From: Eubacteriales bacterium
GTDB taxonomy: Bacteria; Bacillota; Clostridia; Christensenellales; SZUA-584
Assembly (NCBI GenBank): GCA_028711205.1
Contig: JAQTSP010000143.1
Location: 1-6,778, forward strand
Length of the DNA stretch: 6,778 bases
Direction of reading: 5' to 3'
In this document: piece by piece, positions 6,158 through 6,778 of the stretch
How the letters are laid out: every line of letters starts with the position of its first letter
Position numbering within the stretch: position 1 is the stretch's first letter
Position numbers and translations under genes: made by a program
Notes under the pieces: model-generated
Database searches by the model: none
Seen by the model: only the letters and a program-made list of their open reading frames with translations
Told to the model about the DNA's origin: nothing

Positions 6158-6778
6158 ATGTACGTAAAAAGGCCACCACGGCAGATAAAAACAGATTATG
6201 GCAAAAACGGCAGACGCAGATACAGATTCAATAAAAGAAAGTTTGCGGCCGCGATGGCGATGCTGTGTTTCGTCGTGGCGGTCATTGCCGGATCCGTTTA
6301 TCTGCTGACCGGCCATCATACCAACGCGGCGCTGCCCGTGGATGCGCAGGAGGATATTCAAACCGTCGCCGGCGCAGCGGAGACGGGCACGGCGACGGCG
6401 GTCACGAACGATACTACGCTTGAGGGAAAGACCGTCGTTATCGATGCGGGGCACGGAGGGAGCGATCCCGGCGCGATAAGCGCCGACGGCACGTATGAGG
6501 CCGAAGTGAACTTGAAGGTCGCGTGTTATTTGCAGGAAGAGCTCGAGGCGGCCGGGGCGCAGGTGATCATGACGCGTACCGACGATAATGCGCTGGACGA
6601 GACAAAAACCAAAGATATGGCTGAGCGCCGGCGGGTGATCGAAGAGAGCGGCTCGGATATTGTGGTGAGCGTCCATATGAATTGGTTCGACGACCCGGAC
6701 GTATCCGGCCCGCTTGTACTGGACCTGGTCGGCTCGGTGCTTGGTGAGCAGCTTGGTGAGTCCATCCAGGTAAGCCTG
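6158..6778 (+). CDS. N-acetylmuramoyl-L-alanine amidase, Amidase_3 family, membrane-anchored (3' end cut by window)
   Basis: The first 207 residues of a peptidoglycan amidase, which would cut the bond between MurNAc and the L-Ala of the stem peptide. Residues 1-28 are strongly basic, 29-51 form a transmembrane anchor, and 52-89 are a low-complexity Ala/Thr/Glu linker. The catalytic domain begins at about 90. VVIDAGHGGSDPGA (93-106) supplies zinc ligand His99, YEAEVNL (113-119) supplies likely ligand Glu114, and SVHMN (171-175) supplies His173. MTRTDD (138-143) and the AERRR helix also fit. The catalytic Glu near the C-terminus lies beyond the window. ATG 6158 is preceded by GAGGG at 6147-6151, and an in-frame TGA at 6146-6148 excludes an earlier start. 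A 10-base direct repeat (6739-6748, 6751-6760) encodes LGEQLGE. It resembles housekeeping or sporulation amidases in general, with no feature that picks one. Confidence 0.93.
   Translation, partial: MYVKRPPRQIKTDYGKNGRRRYRFNKRKFAAAMAMLCFVVAVIAGSVYLLTGHHTNAALPVDAQEDIQTVAGAAETGTATAVTNDTTLEGKTVVIDAGHGGSDPGAISADGTYEAEVNLKVACYLQEELEAAGAQVIMTRTDDNALDETKTKDMAERRRVIEESGSDIVVSVHMNWFDDPDVSGPLVLDLVGSVLGEQLGESIQVSL

Noticed and set aside
6119..6676. A 185-codon open frame on the - strand across the amidase gene
   Set aside because: The + strand encodes intact Amidase_3 motifs over the same bases; the antisense product has no recognisable features.

Overview
The window reads as one strand-coherent stretch of a Gram-positive-type chromosome, and every supported gene lies on the + strand. 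Moderate GC content, frequent ATA isoleucine codons, TTG starts, good Shine-Dalgarno sites, a VanW-family protein and a BcrA-type ABC ATPase together suggest the Firmicutes, most likely a Clostridia lineage with mid-range GC. That assignment is inferred from style and gene content. No rRNA, tRNA, mobile element or CRISPR array was seen.

Positions 1-5907 look like a single operon-like run. It begins with the 3' part of a bacitracin-resistance-type ABC ATPase (1-638). Next is a membrane-anchored VanW-domain protein with a proline/threonine-rich repeated tail (670-2421). Three genes that form one transporter follow: a LolD/MacB-type ATPase (2451-3134), a secreted single-pass protein of tandem Ig-like (CARDB/COG1361-like) domains (3177-4616), and a MacB/FtsX-type permease (4603-5907). 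Gaps are 31, 29 and 42 nt, and the last pair overlaps by 14 nt, so co-transcription is likely.

Positions 5908-6157 form the only sizeable gap. It holds a candidate promoter, a short signal-peptide-like reading frame, a long imperfect hairpin and a second weak promoter-like pair. A membrane-anchored N-acetylmuramoyl-L-alanine amidase starts at 6158 and runs off the 3' edge.

The theme is the cell envelope: a VanW protein with putative peptidoglycan-binding domains, a MacB-type mechanotransmission transporter with an unusual extracytoplasmic partner, and a peptidoglycan hydrolase. The most interesting point is the transporter. The place usually taken by an HlyD-type adaptor is occupied by a membrane-tethered Ig-fold protein. 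The second is the 250-nt gap before the amidase, which may contain a small or broken secreted peptide gene.
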